Shown: positions 63,054-64,000 of the stretch, in pieces
Layout of the letters: the number at the start of each line of letters is the position of its first letter
Position numbering within the stretch: position 1 is the stretch's first letter
Assembly: GCA_037954235.1 (NCBI GenBank)
Contig: JBBMOA010000020.1
Coordinates: 10,456,177 to 10,520,176 of the forward strand
Length of the DNA stretch: 64,000 bases
Source of the DNA: Aulostomus chinensis
Taxonomy: Eukaryota; Chordata; Actinopteri; Syngnathiformes; Aulostomidae
Direction: 5' to 3'
Made by a program: the position numbers and the translations under genes
The notes under the pieces: generated by a model
What the model was told of the DNA's origin: nothing
The model's database searches: none
What the model saw: the letters and a program-made list of their open reading frames with translations, nothing else

Positions 63054-64000
63054 GGTCTGCTGGCCACCGGATGCCTTCAAGCATTCTTAATGGAAAAAAA
63101 GCAACAGTCGTGAGTCAGCCTTCGTCTGCCCTTGTTTCTTTACATTGGCTTTTTGCACCAGGGTACTTAGAGGATGTCAAGCTGTCTGCCTGAAAGAAAT
63201 TCCACCTAAAAAGTCTACTAAAAGGGATGAGAAGCAGAATTTGGTGAACCAATAACACTAAATGATCCTAAAAATTTACATGCCAACTCCTTTTTGCGCT
63301 ATTTTGATCTGCTAGTCAAGGACGTCATCATTTTCAGTGGCATCTCTCTGTTTGTCAGCAAGATTACGCAAAAACTGTTTTGCCACTTTTCATCAGCCAT
63401 GGTGGAAGAGTTGTTCTTTAAGTCAAGAAAGAACCTCATCGGCTCCAAGACTTAGAGGGCCGTAGCTGTGAAGTCTGCGAGGGTGTGAAGGCTCTACCGC
63501 CGACATGTTAAGCCCTTACTGCCCCACCACCACCACCATAAGTCCACCTTTCCGCGGATTTTGCCTAAGGAAATTACCAGCAATTCACATCATAGCATTG
63601 TGGTACGGTATACAGGGTTACCGTGGTTACCAGAGGGTTTCCACGAAGTGTGAAAGAAACTGTCAACCTCAACACACACACTCACTAATTACATTTAAAT
63701 TTGCAGAAGATAAACTTCATTTTTATTAACATGTAGAACAGAATGTTTATATTGTAGACTTATATTTAACCAACAGCTTCTGGGTGAAAAAAAAAAGACA
63801 GCTTGATCTCCTTTTTGAACAGTTACTTTCTGACCGTATACCAAATGTAAGCCCTATTGTTTCTTTATATGATTACGATTTTGCAAGTTAAGAAATTTGT
63901 TGTGAAACATGGAGCTGTTGATGAAGTTGTCATGGTAACGTGAGAGCACTACTCTGGTTTCACTCTCGATGTGAAGCCAATCGTTTGAAAGTTCGCAAAA
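62893..64000 (-). other. rab15 intron (partial)
   Basis: This runs from the acceptor at 62893 to the window edge. No further rab15 exon is readable here on the minus strand: nothing resembling the IGNKAD or WDTAGQE exons is present. The acceptor has a pyrimidine tract (TTCTCTCTCTCCTTCAG on the minus strand). A compound dinucleotide repeat lies just upstream of it. The rest is unremarkable sequence. Confidence 0.75.
62964..63051. repeat. Compound microsatellite (TC)14(AC)29
   Basis: About 29 bases of TC are followed by about 59 bases of AC. Read in the rab15 sense this is (GT)n(GA)n, ending 72 bases upstream of the 3' splice site of the penultimate rab15 exon. Confidence 0.95.

Overview
The window looks like a gene-poor stretch of a ray-finned fish nuclear genome, probably a percomorph. 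The signs are AT-rich DNA with very frequent (CA)n microsatellites, tRNA-headed SINEs of the common teleost type, Tc1-like and hAT DNA transposons, L2-type LINE tails, a fish-type Gypsy-like solo LTR, and introns with GT-AG borders. Nothing is organised as operons, and most long open frames are chance or lie in low-complexity repeats.

The only protein-coding gene I recognise is at the right edge. Two minus-strand exons (62587-62748 and 62827-62892, with a 78-bp GT-AG intron) encode the C-terminal 75 residues of a Rab GTPase that matches Rab15: the ETSA nucleotide-binding motif, the last switch-distal helix, an acidic variable tail and a CWC prenylation terminus. The rest of rab15 lies beyond base 64000. 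Its intron contains a compound (TC)n(AC)n repeat 72-159 bp from the splice acceptor.

The other 62 kb is mostly unassigned non-coding sequence interrupted by dateable insertions: a decayed hAT carrying a truncated Tc1 (9270-10783), a MITE embedded in a CA microsatellite (11207-11492), a SINE with target-site duplication (31681-32045), three relatives of one TIR element (42345-42620, 44640-44919, 61723-62368), a solo LTR with an exact 5-bp duplication set inside an older LTR (51735-52620), a dead full-length Tc1 (53034-54629), a second SINE (58195-58541), and a non-autonomous hAT with a perfect 8-bp duplication (60158-60943).

A CpG-rich block at about 39985-40470 with two TCTCGCGATA motifs looks like a promoter, probably for a minus-strand transcript whose coding exons I cannot locate. 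Weaker exon-like signals occur near 6.4, 24.8, 34 and 50.7 kb and are reported only as findings. I found no convincing new biological system. The most useful leads are the CpG promoter, the possible compact gene at 33.77-34.36 kb and the unclassified TIR family.
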